NCBI RefSeq assembly: GCF_002093625.1
Contig: NZ_MRWD01000050.1
Coordinates: 1-43,357 of the forward strand
DNA length: 43,357 nucleotides
Reading direction: 5' to 3'
DNA from: Rouxiella silvae
Lineage (GTDB): Bacteria > Pseudomonadota > Gammaproteobacteria > Enterobacterales > Enterobacteriaceae
Shown: positions 36,043 through 43,357 of the stretch, piece by piece
How the letters are laid out: each line of letters begins with the position of its first letter
Numbering within the stretch: position 1 is the stretch's first letter
The notes under the pieces: generated by a model
Databases searched by the model: none
Told to the model about the DNA's origin: nothing
The model's input: the letters and a program-made list of their open reading frames with translations, nothing else
Program-made: the position numbers and the translations under genes

Positions 36043-36246
36043 TTAATCCCAGAGTTGGACGGTTTCGCGCACAGTGGCGTCGGTGATTTCCGGCATCTCC
36101 ACCGCGTAGCCGTGGGGTAACATCACCCCCACGTCTGCCAGACCTGGATTCGCCAAAAGAACCTGTTCAAGCACAGATTCAGTGCGGCCGTAATAGCGCC
36201 AGCACATCAAATCAACCGTATCCCCCTGCTGTGCATAGGCTTTCAT
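36043..36246 (-). CDS. X: Tail protein gpX
   Basis: The 67-residue product has exactly the P2 gpX length and pattern: GDTVDLMCWRYYGRTE, VLLANPGLADVGVMLPHG and VETVQLW-like end. gpX is required for tail formation and resembles a small LysM-type fold. The ATG at 36246 shares a base with the L stop, so translation is coupled. Confidence 0.94.
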   Translation of the reverse strand: MKAYAQQGDTVDLMCWRYYGRTESVLEQVLLANPGLADVGVMLPHGYAVEMPEITDATVRETVQLWD

Positions 36247-36710
36247 CACAGCAGCCCGATAATGCAGGCCGAGCGACCGGCGATTTTGCTGATACTGAAC
36301 CGCGCATCACGCCACAACTCATCGGCAGACACGTTGATTTCTTCCGCCTTGCGGGTGCCGCTGGCGTCATACCCGCGATAACGTTCAACGATGGTCGCGC
36401 CCGTCAACGCACACACGGCGGCCTCGTAATGCGTCAGCTTGATGCTTTCGCCGTCTATCCTGTCGGCGGGAACCTCGGCAAGCGTGAGATAGCCCGCGTC
36501 CATTTGCTCGGTGCGGTAGTCGTACAGCTCGGCGTTCACTTCTGAAATCGCCGTTTTTACCGCCTGGCGCAGACGCTCGGCCGTCACGGTGCCCTCATAG
36601 CGCAGGGAGGCACGCAGGCTTTTCAGGTCAACGTCCGGCCAGAAATAGGTGTTTTTAATCGGCAGCTCGTCAGCGTCTGACGGCTTTGGGGCCGGTATTA
36701 CTAGCGACAT
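36246..36710 (-). CDS. L: Head completion protein gpL
   Basis: gpL closes the filled head ahead of tail joining. The 154-residue product starts MSLVIPAPKPSDADELPIKN; GAGG lies five bases upstream. The frame is open for 30 more codons, but these are unconserved. The central YEAAVCALTGATIVERYRGYDA and late RDARFSISKIAGR segments are typical. It is slightly shorter than P2 gpL (169). Confidence 0.93.
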   Translation of the reverse strand: MSLVIPAPKPSDADELPIKNTYFWPDVDLKSLRASLRYEGTVTAERLRQAVKTAISEVNAELYDYRTEQMDAGYLTLAEVPADRIDGESIKLTHYEAAVCALTGATIVERYRGYDASGTRKAEEINVSADELWRDARFSISKIAGRSACIIGLL

Positions 36711-36805
36711 AATGACCTCGTGATAGGGGGGACGGTGGACGACGGCATTAACGCGGTAAAAACCGGTCGCAGCCGTCGTGCCGTCCTGCTCGGGGAGCAT
36801 TCTTT

Positions 36806-37468
36806 TTAGCGGCTGGCCTTGTTGCGTAACTCACGGGCCAGCCGCTCAATATCCTTGACGACGCCGCAGCGGTCGTGCAGCTGCAGCGCCCGTTTTAAAT
36901 GCTCTAACGCCTCCAAAGCCCTGCCCGCATCGCGCAGCACATACCCGATAATTTTGTGCAGCTTGGCGCGCACCTGGTCGGGCATATCTTCTGCGTTCGT
37001 CAGCTCCAGCGTGGCCAGCAGCGGCGCGGGGTCTACCGCGTCCTTTGCCGTCCAGGCGCGGGTTGCCGCTTCGGCTACGTCCTCGGCCAGCAAATAGGCC
37101 GTGCTGTTGCGCTTGTAGCTGTCCGGCGGCACCAGACCAAAGCGCAGCGCATAGCGGGCGATAGCCAGCGCGCCGGTAATGTCTCCGGCATCAAGACGCC
37201 AAATCATGACGGTCATCAGGATGGCATCTTGCGCGCCGCGCCCCTCGCTCAGGACGCCGTTCACCCAGGGCGCATAGTCGGGCAGCAAGCGCCGTTTGAT
37301 GTCGGCCTTCTTCTCCATCGACCGCACTTTTTTCAGGGTGCGCTTGTCCTCATTGAGTTTCAGCATCATCAGCTCGTAGCCGTTGGCGTGGCGCAGCGGG
37401 CCAGATACCTGCTGCGAGGCGTCAACCGCTGACTGGCGCATTAAGTGACGGCGGGCAGGACTTAACAT
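36806..37468 (-). CDS. M: Terminase small subunit gpM
   Basis: In P2, gpM cuts the cos site and works with the ATPase gpP. The 220-residue product starts MLSPARRHLMRQSAVDAS and keeps VNGVLSEGRGAQDAILMTVMIWRLDAGDITGAL and ADIKRRLLP. The C-terminus (EALEHLKRALQLHDRCGV) is conserved but lacks the long basic tail seen in P2 (247 residues). It lies between N and L. Confidence 0.93.
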   Translation of the reverse strand: MLSPARRHLMRQSAVDASQQVSGPLRHANGYELMMLKLNEDKRTLKKVRSMEKKADIKRRLLPDYAPWVNGVLSEGRGAQDAILMTVMIWRLDAGDITGALAIARYALRFGLVPPDSYKRNSTAYLLAEDVAEAATRAWTAKDAVDPAPLLATLELTNAEDMPDQVRAKLHKIIGYVLRDAGRALEALEHLKRALQLHDRCGVVKDIERLARELRNKASR

Positions 37469-37471
37469 GGC

Positions 37472-38536
37472 TTACTCTCCGGCTGGCACGGTCGCGGCTG
37501 TAAACTCACCCAACTGGATATTTTCAACCAATGCGCCGCAGCCGTAGTCCTCGATCACGTAGTCTTCATTGATTGATTCGTAGTTTTCGATGCGGTCACG
37601 CTTCGCCACTTCATCGACCATGCGGCGGTTGGTGCCCTCTTGCCAGTAGATAGACAGGTTATCGAGACGAGTGATTAACAGTGCGTTAGCAGGGAAGTAC
37701 GGCACGCGCACGGCTGGCAGGTTGCCGATGCGTTTCTGGCTGACAATCATGTCTCCGGCCAGCGCTTCCGTGTTGGCCTGGGCTTTGTTGATGATAGGAA
37801 AATACTTGTCAGCCAGCAGCTGACGCCCGCAGATCACAACCAGCTCCGGGTCTTCCTGATACCACGGCTCAATCAGGTGGTTGGTGGCATCCATTACCAG
37901 TGCGTCGAGATTTTCATAGTCGCCGTTTATACCGACGCGGATTTTTTCAGAAACCACCGCGTCATTTTCATCCAGAATTTTGCTCATCACGCGCTTTGGC
38001 GCATTGGTGCGGTACTTCTGCAGCCAGCCCACGGCCACGTCTTGTAACAGCGGATTAACGGCACGGTTGGAGGTTTTGGCGCGGCTTGTGCCGTTGAAGC
38101 CAACCATAATGCGGTCGAGCGCCTGGCGCTGGATAATCGCGTCACGAAGGCGAGTCTGAAAATCTTCATAACGCGCCCACAGGTCGATAGTGTTGTAGCG
38201 AATGTGGAAATCGTAGTTAACCTGCTGGCACTCGTAGCCTTCGCTGTCGAGCGAGGCAAAGTCCGCCGTTTCGCGCTCATCGCCGCCCGAGGTGTCCGTG
38301 GTGCTGGCAATGGAGCCGCTGACGCCCACGCCGATTTTTTCACCCTTCATTTCGGCAACCGGCACGATATTGATGCGGGTCAGAAACTCGGAGGACTCCT
38401 GCACGCGGTTCATCAGCGTTTGGGTCACGGACGGCTCGACGCTGAATTTCTTATTCAGGTCGCCGGTGTCTACGCCGTTCAATTCCGCCAGGCGGGAGAG
38501 GAAAGCATTAAATTTAAATCGGGTTGCTGGACGCAT
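37472..38536 (-). CDS. N: Major capsid protein precursor gpN
   Basis: gpN forms the T=7 head and is trimmed at its N-terminus by gpO. The 354-residue product (P2 357) begins MRPATRFKFNAFLSRLAELNGV and keeps the HK97-fold core VNYDFHIRYNTIDLWARYEDFQ and the end QLGEFTAATVPAGE. It directly follows the protease-scaffold gene, in the O-N-M-L late unit. Confidence 0.96.
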   Translation of the reverse strand: MRPATRFKFNAFLSRLAELNGVDTGDLNKKFSVEPSVTQTLMNRVQESSEFLTRINIVPVAEMKGEKIGVGVSGSIASTTDTSGGDERETADFASLDSEGYECQQVNYDFHIRYNTIDLWARYEDFQTRLRDAIIQRQALDRIMVGFNGTSRAKTSNRAVNPLLQDVAVGWLQKYRTNAPKRVMSKILDENDAVVSEKIRVGINGDYENLDALVMDATNHLIEPWYQEDPELVVICGRQLLADKYFPIINKAQANTEALAGDMIVSQKRIGNLPAVRVPYFPANALLITRLDNLSIYWQEGTNRRMVDEVAKRDRIENYESINEDYVIEDYGCGALVENIQLGEFTAATVPAGE

Positions 38537-38596
38537 GTTTATTTCCTAATTAGTTCAAAGTTTTTCAGGGTGTGCCTGGTATTCAGCGAGCCGCTA

Positions 38597-39448
38597 TCAG
38601 CAGTCGGTCAGCACTTCATTTTTGCCGCTGCCGCCGTTGGAGAACGGGCGTCGTGCCTGAGTGCCGCTGTCCGTGTGGGCAAGCTTGTTGCTCAGCTCGA
38701 CCAGCTCAGTGCGGTCAGCGGCGGCGGCCTGTTCAATCTGGGTAAGCCGCTCGGTCAGCGCCTGCTCGGTCGCGGTCAGTTTGGTTTCGACCTGCCCGAC
38801 CTGTTCCTGGGCAAAGGTGGCGACCACTTCAACCGCCGCATGCACATCGGCAAAGCGCGCTTCGTCCGTGGTTTGTTTCGCCGCAAACATCCCCTTGATG
38901 CGGGAAAGCAGCGTGACGCCTGGCTCCTGCACGTCATCAAACGTCATCTCGACTTCGGTCGCGGCAGAGAACAGGTTTTCAGGGTCGGCCTTGCGACTCG
39001 CCAGCGGGTTAACGGACGCCTTGGCGCTGAATGCGAGCATTTCGGTGCCGAGGCTGGCGGGGTCATCGGTCACGGCAAGGCCGACCAGGTAGGCTTTGCC
39101 GGTCTTGGCAAAGTTGGGCTGAATTTCCATTGAGGTGTAAATCTTTTGCTTCTGGCCGACCATCGCTACCAGGTCATCGGTCGGGCTGATTTGCGCATAG
39201 AGTGCGCGCTTGCCCTTTAGCGCCGAATCGTCGTCAATGGTGTCAGCTTTGAGTGCGGTCACGTCGCCGTAGCGCTTAAACTGGCTGTCGGGCAGCAGGC
39301 CCTTATAGTGCTCAAGGTTGACGCGGCAGCCGTAGACGCGGGGGTCAAACCCTTCTGCCATCTGGTCAATATCGGCGGCGCTGATTTCGCGGCCGTCGCA
39401 GGTATCACCGGCAACGCCGATGCGGATAAACTTCGATACTTTTGGCAT
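38597..39448 (-). CDS. O: Capsid scaffold and self-cleaving protease gpO
   Basis: gpO is the internal scaffold and the serine protease that processes gpN, the portal and itself. I start at 39448 (283 residues, P2 284), where PKVSKFIRIGVAGDTCDGR aligns with P2. The protease triad is visible as D18 (DTCDGR), H47 (NLEHYKG) and S106 (YTSMEIQPN), one residue offset from P2's D19/H48/S107. The C-terminal scaffold is a long coiled coil (about 205-265). The gene is divergent from P. Confidence 0.95.
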   Translation of the reverse strand: MPKVSKFIRIGVAGDTCDGREISAADIDQMAEGFDPRVYGCRVNLEHYKGLLPDSQFKRYGDVTALKADTIDDDSALKGKRALYAQISPTDDLVAMVGQKQKIYTSMEIQPNFAKTGKAYLVGLAVTDDPASLGTEMLAFSAKASVNPLASRKADPENLFSAATEVEMTFDDVQEPGVTLLSRIKGMFAAKQTTDEARFADVHAAVEVVATFAQEQVGQVETKLTATEQALTERLTQIEQAAAADRTELVELSNKLAHTDSGTQARRPFSNGGSGKNEVLTDC

Positions 39449-39529
39449 GGACAGGATTTCCATTCGTTGAGTGTTTCAGGACAAGGGCCAGTTTCCAGAC
39501 CTTGCCCCCTCGCCACAACGAAGGCCGGT

Positions 39530-39547
39530 TGTGCGCCTTTTCACACA
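39530..39547. promoter_or_regulatory. Ogr/Delta activator site between O and P
   Basis: TGT-GCGCCTTTTCAC-ACA is an exact TGT-N12-ACA dyad in the gap between divergent O and P, inside a longer TTGTG...CACAA palindrome. Its centre is 90 bases before O, so a start about 55 bases away would give a short O leader. P2 has its P and O late promoters in the same gap. Confidence 0.75.
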
Positions 39548-39593
39548 ACACGCACCACGGGCGCGGGCGTGCGCGCCTCGGTAGCCTGTTGCC

Positions 39594-41357
39594 ATGAATA
39601 CAACCCCGAGCCTCATCATTAGCGACCCAAGGCGGCAAGCGGCCCTGCTTTACTGGCAGGGTTTTTCCGTGCGCCAGATTGCGGAAACGCTGAACCAAAA
39701 AGCCCCGACCGTGCAGAGCTGGAAGAAGCGAGACGCATGGGACGCGATTGCGCCCATTAGCCGCGTGGAAACCAGCATGGAAGCGCGGTTAATTCAACTC
39801 ATCGTGAAAGACGCAAAAGACGGGAGGGACTTCAAAGAAATAGACCTGCTGGGCCGACAGATAGAACGCCTGGCGCGGGTGAACCGCTATAGCCAGTCCG
39901 GCAACGAGGCGGATCTCAATCCCAACGTGCGCAACCGCAATAAGGGCGAGCGCGCGCCGGTTGAAAAGAATCAGTTCAGCGAAGAAGCCGTGGAGAAGTT
40001 AAGCGATATTTTTCTGGGGGAATCGTTCGGCTACCAAATGGGCTGGCACAAGGCGGGACTTGAGCACCGTATCCGCAACATCCTCAAATCGCGACAGATT
40101 GGCGCAACGTTTTACTTTGCCCGGGAGGCGCTGATTGATGCGCTGACCACGGGCAGGAATCAGATTTTCCTCTCGGCCAGTAAAGCGCAGGCGCACGTCT
40201 TTAAAAACTACATCATCGACTTTGCGCGCCAGGTAGACGTTGACCTGAAAGGCGACCCGATTGTGTTACCCAACGGGGCGCGCCTGATTTTTCTCGGCAC
40301 CAACGTGCGCACCGCGCAGAGCTACACCGGCAACCTGTACCTGGATGAATATTTTTGGATACCGAAGTTTCAGGAGCTGCGCAAAGTGGCCTCGGGCATG
40401 TCGTTGCACAAGAAGTGGCGCACCACCTATTTCTCGACACCCTCCAGCCTGGCGCACAGCGCCTATCCGTTCTGGTCGGGGGAGTTGTTCAACAAGGGCC
40501 GCCGCGATAAATCGACCCGCATTGAACTGGATTTAACCCACAGCCACCTCGCAAAAGGCGTGCTGTGTGACGATGGGCAGTGGCGGCAGATTGTGACGGT
40601 TGAGGATGCGCTGTCAGGCGGCTGTAACCTGTTCGACCTTAACCAGCTGTCGATGGAATACAGTCCGGCAGAGTACGACAATCTGCTGATGTGCGAATTC
40701 GTGGACGATGCCGCCTCGGTGTTCCCGTTCGCCGAGCTGCAAACCTGCATGGTGGACAGCCTGGAGGAATGGCTCGACTTCAACCCTTACTCTTTGCGGC
40801 CCTTCGATTACCGTCCGGTCTGGATTGGCTACGACCCGTCGCACACCGGCGACAGCGCGGGCTGTGCGGTGATTGCGCCGCCGATGGTCAACGGCGGTAA
40901 GTTCCGCGTACTGGAGCGCCATCAGTGGCGCGGCATGGACTTTGCCGCGCAGGCGAAATCCATTGAAGACCTGACTAAAAAATACAGCGTTGACTACATC
41001 GGCATCGACTCGACCGGCCTCGGTCAGGGCGTGTTTCAACTGGTACGCCAGTTCTTTCCTGCCGCGCGTGAAATCAAATATTCCCCCGAAATCAAAACCG
41101 CAATGGTATTGAAAGCCAAAGACACCATCACCAGCGGACGTCTCGAATACGACACCGGCAGCACGGACATTACTCAAAGCTTTATGGCCATTCGCAAAAC
41201 CATGACCGCCAGCGGCAACCGCTCGACCTACGAGGCCAGCCGCAGCGAAGAAGCCAGCCACGCGGACGTTGCCTGGGCAATTATGCACGCCCTGTTAAAC
41301 GAACCCCTCACCGCCGCCAGCGGGAACGATAGCCCGAACATTTTGGAGTTTTACTAA
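39594..41357 (+). CDS. P: Terminase large subunit gpP
   Basis: gpP is the ATPase that drives packaging from cos. The 587-residue product (P2 590) begins with a helix-turn-helix-like segment (GFSVRQIAETLNQKAPTVQSWKKRDAWD, about 24-50). It has the Walker A region KSRQIGATFYFAREA and the Walker B-like NLYLDEYFW. The nuclease-fold part shows IGYDPSHTGDSAG and YIGIDSTGLGQGV. The start ATG has only a weak ribosome site. Its stop overlaps the Q start by one base. Confidence 0.95.
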   Translation: MNTTPSLIISDPRRQAALLYWQGFSVRQIAETLNQKAPTVQSWKKRDAWDAIAPISRVETSMEARLIQLIVKDAKDGRDFKEIDLLGRQIERLARVNRYSQSGNEADLNPNVRNRNKGERAPVEKNQFSEEAVEKLSDIFLGESFGYQMGWHKAGLEHRIRNILKSRQIGATFYFAREALIDALTTGRNQIFLSASKAQAHVFKNYIIDFARQVDVDLKGDPIVLPNGARLIFLGTNVRTAQSYTGNLYLDEYFWIPKFQELRKVASGMSLHKKWRTTYFSTPSSLAHSAYPFWSGELFNKGRRDKSTRIELDLTHSHLAKGVLCDDGQWRQIVTVEDALSGGCNLFDLNQLSMEYSPAEYDNLLMCEFVDDAASVFPFAELQTCMVDSLEEWLDFNPYSLRPFDYRPVWIGYDPSHTGDSAGCAVIAPPMVNGGKFRVLERHQWRGMDFAAQAKSIEDLTKKYSVDYIGIDSTGLGQGVFQLVRQFFPAAREIKYSPEIKTAMVLKAKDTITSGRLEYDTGSTDITQSFMAIRKTMTASGNRSTYEASRSEEASHADVAWAIMHALLNEPLTAASGNDSPNILEFY

Positions 41358-42385
41358 TGAGTAAGCGCAAGGGCCGCAAGGCTTTACCCCAGCAACACAC
41401 CGCCGCCCAGCCAGAACAGCAGGCGCAGGCGTTTACCTTTGGTGACGCGTCGCCGGTGATGGATAAGCGGGATATTCTGGATTACGTGGAGTGCATCGGA
41501 AATAGCCGCTGGTATGAGCCGCCGGTGAGCTTTGACGGACTGGCCCGCAGCCTGCGCGCCGCCGTGCATCACAGCTCGCCGATTTACGTGAAGCGTAATA
41601 TTTTATCCTCGACGTTCATCCCGCACCCGCTGCTCAGTCAGCAAGAATTCAGCAAGTTTGCGCTGGATTATCTGGTGTTCGGGAATGCCTTCGCGGAGCT
41701 GCGCCGAAATGCTTTAGGACAACCGCTGCGCCTGGAAACGTCACCGGCCAAATACACGCGACGCGGGGCCGAGCCTGGCGTGTATTGGTTTACGCAATAC
41801 GGGAAGGAGGCGCACGAATTTGAGAAAGACAGCGTGTTTCACCTGATTGAGCCGGACATCAACCAGGAGCTGTACGGCCTGCCGGAGTACCTCAGCGCGT
41901 TAAACAGCGCCTGGCTGAACGAGGCGGCGACGTTGTTCCGCCGCAAGTATTACCAGAACGGTGCGCACGCCGGATACATTCTCTACATGACCGACGCGGC
42001 CCAAAGCAGCAGTGACGTGGACAAAATGCGCCAGGCTATGCGCGACACCAAAGGGCTGGGCAACTTCCGCAACCTGTTCATGTACGCGCCCAACGGCAAA
42101 GCGGACGGCATCAAGATTTTGCCGCTTAGCGAAGTGGCAACGAAAGACGATTTTTTCAATATCAAAAAGGCCAGCCGCGACGACCTGTTAAGCGCGCACC
42201 GCGTGCCGCCGCAGATGATGGGGATTATTCCCGACAACGCGGGCGGGTTCGGGGATGTTGAAAAGGCTGCCAAGGTCTTTGTGCGCAACGAGCTGACACC
42301 GATGCAGGAGCGGATGAAAGAAATCAACCAATGGTTAGGGGTAGAAGTGATTCAGTTCCAGCCTTACCAGCTTGACGCCTCGTAA
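41357..42385 (+). CDS. Q: Portal protein gpQ
   Basis: gpQ forms the portal ring through which DNA enters. The 342-residue product (P2 344) has conserved segments SRWYEPPVSFDGLARSLRAAVHHSSPIYVKRN, FHLIEPDINQELYGLPEYLSAL and SAHRVPPQMMGIIPDNAGGFGD. It is translationally coupled to P and is the last gene before cos. Confidence 0.96.
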   Translation: MSKRKGRKALPQQHTAAQPEQQAQAFTFGDASPVMDKRDILDYVECIGNSRWYEPPVSFDGLARSLRAAVHHSSPIYVKRNILSSTFIPHPLLSQQEFSKFALDYLVFGNAFAELRRNALGQPLRLETSPAKYTRRGAEPGVYWFTQYGKEAHEFEKDSVFHLIEPDINQELYGLPEYLSALNSAWLNEAATLFRRKYYQNGAHAGYILYMTDAAQSSSDVDKMRQAMRDTKGLGNFRNLFMYAPNGKADGIKILPLSEVATKDDFFNIKKASRDDLLSAHRVPPQMMGIIPDNAGGFGDVEKAAKVFVRNELTPMQERMKEINQWLGVEVIQFQPYQLDAS

Positions 42386-42404
42386 CACCTGCCCCCCTTC
42401 GAAG

Positions 42405-42430
42405 AGCCGTCCATCTGGGCGGCTTTTTTC
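42405..42430 (+). terminator. Terminator after Q
   Basis: AGCCGTCC-atct-GGGCGGCTTTTTT, a stem with one internal mismatch and a T run, 20 bases after the Q stop. It ends the P-Q late message before cos. Confidence 0.8.
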
Positions 42431-42613
42431 AGCCTGCCGCTTAGCCATTCCGCAAACTTAACTCACCCGAAAACACACCCCCACCTAAAGCGCCTCAGAC
42501 GCACGACACGACGCGCGCACGCCGATTCACCCCTGAATCTGATTTTCGATGCCGCCACCCCCTGCGTGCGGCTGACTGCGTCTGCGCTGAACGTCCACAG
42601 GGGTCAGCGCGCA

Positions 42614-42632
42614 ATACTTTCCCCGCCGCGCC
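42614..42632 (-). other. cos: cos site (19-base cohesive end)
   Basis: On the minus strand GGCGCGGCGGGGAAAGTAT matches the P2 cohesive end GGCGAGGCGGGGAAAGCAC at 16 of 19 bases and the 186 version at 17 of 19, as I remember those sequences. It lies about 230 bases beyond Q, the position of cos in P2. The flanking 42431-42613 has no gene and is GC-rich. Confidence 0.85.
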
Positions 42633-42674
42633 TGCCCGCTTTATAGGCCGTTTTTAATGCAGTTGCATGATCGT

Positions 42675-42697
42675 AAAAAAACCAGGCGGGGCCTGGC
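42675..42697 (-). terminator. Terminator of the small cos-proximal gene
   Basis: On the minus strand CCAGGC-ccc-GCCTGG is followed by seven T. It is 77 bases past the stop of the small leftward gene and stops transcription before cos. Confidence 0.88.
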
Positions 42698-42727
42698 TCT
42701 TTAGGGGATATGCGGTCCTATTCGAAT

Positions 42728-42757
42728 CATGCAAATTCATGCGCTGTATGCATGCAA
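42728..42757. repeat. Cluster of CATGCAA/TGCATGC words beside cos
   Basis: CATGCAA occurs directly repeated at 42728-42734 and 42751-42757, with CATGCG and the palindrome TGCATGCA between or overlapping. A related TGCATGA lies at 42664, and CTGTATGCAT recurs near 42990. This could be a protein-binding cluster (terminase, repressor or other); no known site was matched. Confidence 0.5.
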
Positions 42758-42773
42758 GGTCAAAAACTCAGGT

Positions 42774-42962
42774 TTAGCCGCTATTTTGCTGACTTTTCCC
42801 CGCTAATGCGGCCTGTAAAATCTCAGTAATGCTTACCCCTGAAAGCTCCGCAATCCAAATCAGAGCAATGTCTTTATCGTTTTTTTGGCTCTCGCAGCCC
42901 GATGAAAGCCGAGCAATCAGATTGATGCGCTCAAGCGTTACTATCTCGTCTAAATCTGACAC
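42774..42962 (-). CDS. Small unrecognised gene beside cos, possibly SOS-regulated
   Basis: The 62-residue protein is not recognised. It is helical and has no membrane segment (IVTLERINLIARLSSG and IALIWIAELSGVSITEILQAAL). The start is GTG with a strong GGGAGG seven bases upstream. A -10-like TATAAA and a LexA-like box lie directly upstream, and a strong terminator follows, so it is a self-contained transcription unit. It lies on the far side of cos from Q, where P2 has tin and old and where 186 has its LexA-controlled tum gene. The protein is much shorter than Tum, so equivalence is not claimed. Confidence 0.7.
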   Translation of the reverse strand: MSDLDEIVTLERINLIARLSSGCESQKNDKDIALIWIAELSGVSITEILQAALAGKSQQNSG

Positions 42963-42986
42963 CTTTTTACCTCCCTGGTGTTTTTA

Positions 42987-43006
42987 TACTGTATGCATAA
43001 CCAGCA
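42987..43006 (-). promoter_or_regulatory. LexA-like box over the small-gene promoter
   Basis: TACTGTATGCATAACCAGCA has the CTG-N10-CAG core of LexA sites with an AT-rich centre, differing at the inner A of the right half. On the minus strand it overlaps the -10-like TATAAA of the small gene. Control by LexA is an inference from this match and from the 186 precedent. Confidence 0.5.
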
Positions 43007-43012
43007 TAATGC

Positions 43013-43357
43013 CAGTGCGAGCGAAATAATTCTACATATATCTATACGTTATCTTGAGCTTACGCGACGTCTAGAAACTCATAAAATCAATCACTGGCAT
43101 CTAATGCTGTGCCAAAAATCGCTCCCTGATTCTAATTTTGGTGAAGCTGAGTGACTGGATCTCTCGATATATGCATGTTCGAAAGCAGCGTATCAGCCAG
43201 GAACATTGCTACAAGTAAATCGACTAGCGGTTTTGGGTAAGTCGGGGATAAAAGTGATCACCCTTAATCTCACATTAGTCAGTAAGTATAGAAAGAATTT
43301 TCATTAAATACTTTTCCAACTCTAGCCTGCCAAAACATAACTTCATAATATTTAATG
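43013..43357. other. Gene-free AT-rich right edge
   Basis: No open frame of useful length with a ribosome-binding site is visible on either strand in these 345 bases. It lies inside the prophage, on the early side of cos, and continues beyond the window. The AT-rich composition resembles that of accessory DNA. Confidence 0.5.

Larger units (their letters stand above)
18617..43357. mobile_element. P2/186-type prophage (right boundary outside the window)
   Basis: From the tRNA-Ile2 3' end onward, the genes match the P2 late region in complete and mirror-image order: ogr, D, U, T, E/E', FII, FI, fibres, I, J, W, V, S, R, lysis, X, L, M, N, O, P, Q. Every essential capsid, tail and packaging gene is open and of near-P2 length, and cos and three activator sites are recognisable, so the late region looks intact. 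Integrase, repressor, replication genes and the far attachment site are expected right of the window. The tRNA gene is complete at this junction. Confidence 0.95.

Noticed and set aside
38204-39133. 309-codon rightward open frame across N and O
   Set aside because: It lies antisense to the clearly conserved capsid and protease genes, in GC-rich sequence where antisense frames stay open by chance.
40614-41288. 224-codon leftward open frame inside the terminase gene
   Set aside because: It is antisense to conserved gpP sequence and its product has no recognisable features.
42386-43357. Integrase or repressor gene at the right edge
   Set aside because: No such coding sequence is present; in the P2 layout both lie well beyond this edge.

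Overview
The window is an enterobacterial chromosome segment (about 1-18.6 kb) followed by most of a P2/186-type prophage (about 18.6-43.4 kb) that runs off the right edge. The chromosomal gene order ribB | ubiK | hldE-glnE-ygiF | ygiM | cca | uppP | folB | plsY | tsaD | rpsU-dnaG-rpoD | mug | tRNA-Ile2 is that of Enterobacterales. plsY lies directly beside tsaD, without the tartrate genes found there in E. coli, which suggests a Yersiniaceae-like host (Serratia, Rahnella, Yersinia relatives). That placement is an inference from gene order and protein similarity, not a database result.

Chromosomal part: ribB has a complete FMN riboswitch leader. ubiK and hldE converge on a shared terminator. 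hldE, glnE and ygiF form a leftward set. The macromolecular-synthesis operon rpsU-dnaG-rpoD keeps a hairpin after rpsU and carries an extra 130-bp repeat-like element in the rpsU-dnaG gap. Strong hairpin terminators close ribB, ubiK/hldE, ygiM, cca/uppP, plsY and rpoD.

Prophage part: the element begins just after tRNA-Ile2(CAU). Its order from the tRNA is ogr, D, U, T, E/E', FII, FI, [cargo 1], H-like fibre, lectin-like protein, SGNH spike, I, J, W, V, [cargo 2, two genes], S, R, lysC/lysB, endolysin, holin, X, L, M, N, O, then divergently P, Q, then cos. This is the P2 late region in mirror image. Three exact TGT-N12-ACA sites for an Ogr-type activator lie upstream of FI, upstream of V and between O and P. 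A 19-base match to the P2/186 cohesive end lies just beyond Q. A T-TTT-TTA slippery site predicts the E/E' frameshift. Integrase, repressor and replication genes are not in the window and should lie to the right.

The most interesting parts are AT-rich cargo genes at the positions P2 uses for its own accessory genes. At the Z/fun position, next to FI, is a 168-residue protein with a HEPN-like R-x4-H motif. It is flanked by a 53-bp direct repeat of the tail-fibre 3' end plus a decayed fibre remnant. At the orf30 position, between V and S, is an unrecognised two-gene rightward unit encoding a small soluble protein and a coiled-coil protein with two membrane helices. Beside cos, at the tin/old (P2) or tum (186) side, is a 62-codon gene with a LexA-like box over its promoter and its own terminator. 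These are candidate lysogenic-conversion or anti-phage genes; their function is inferred from position and motif only.
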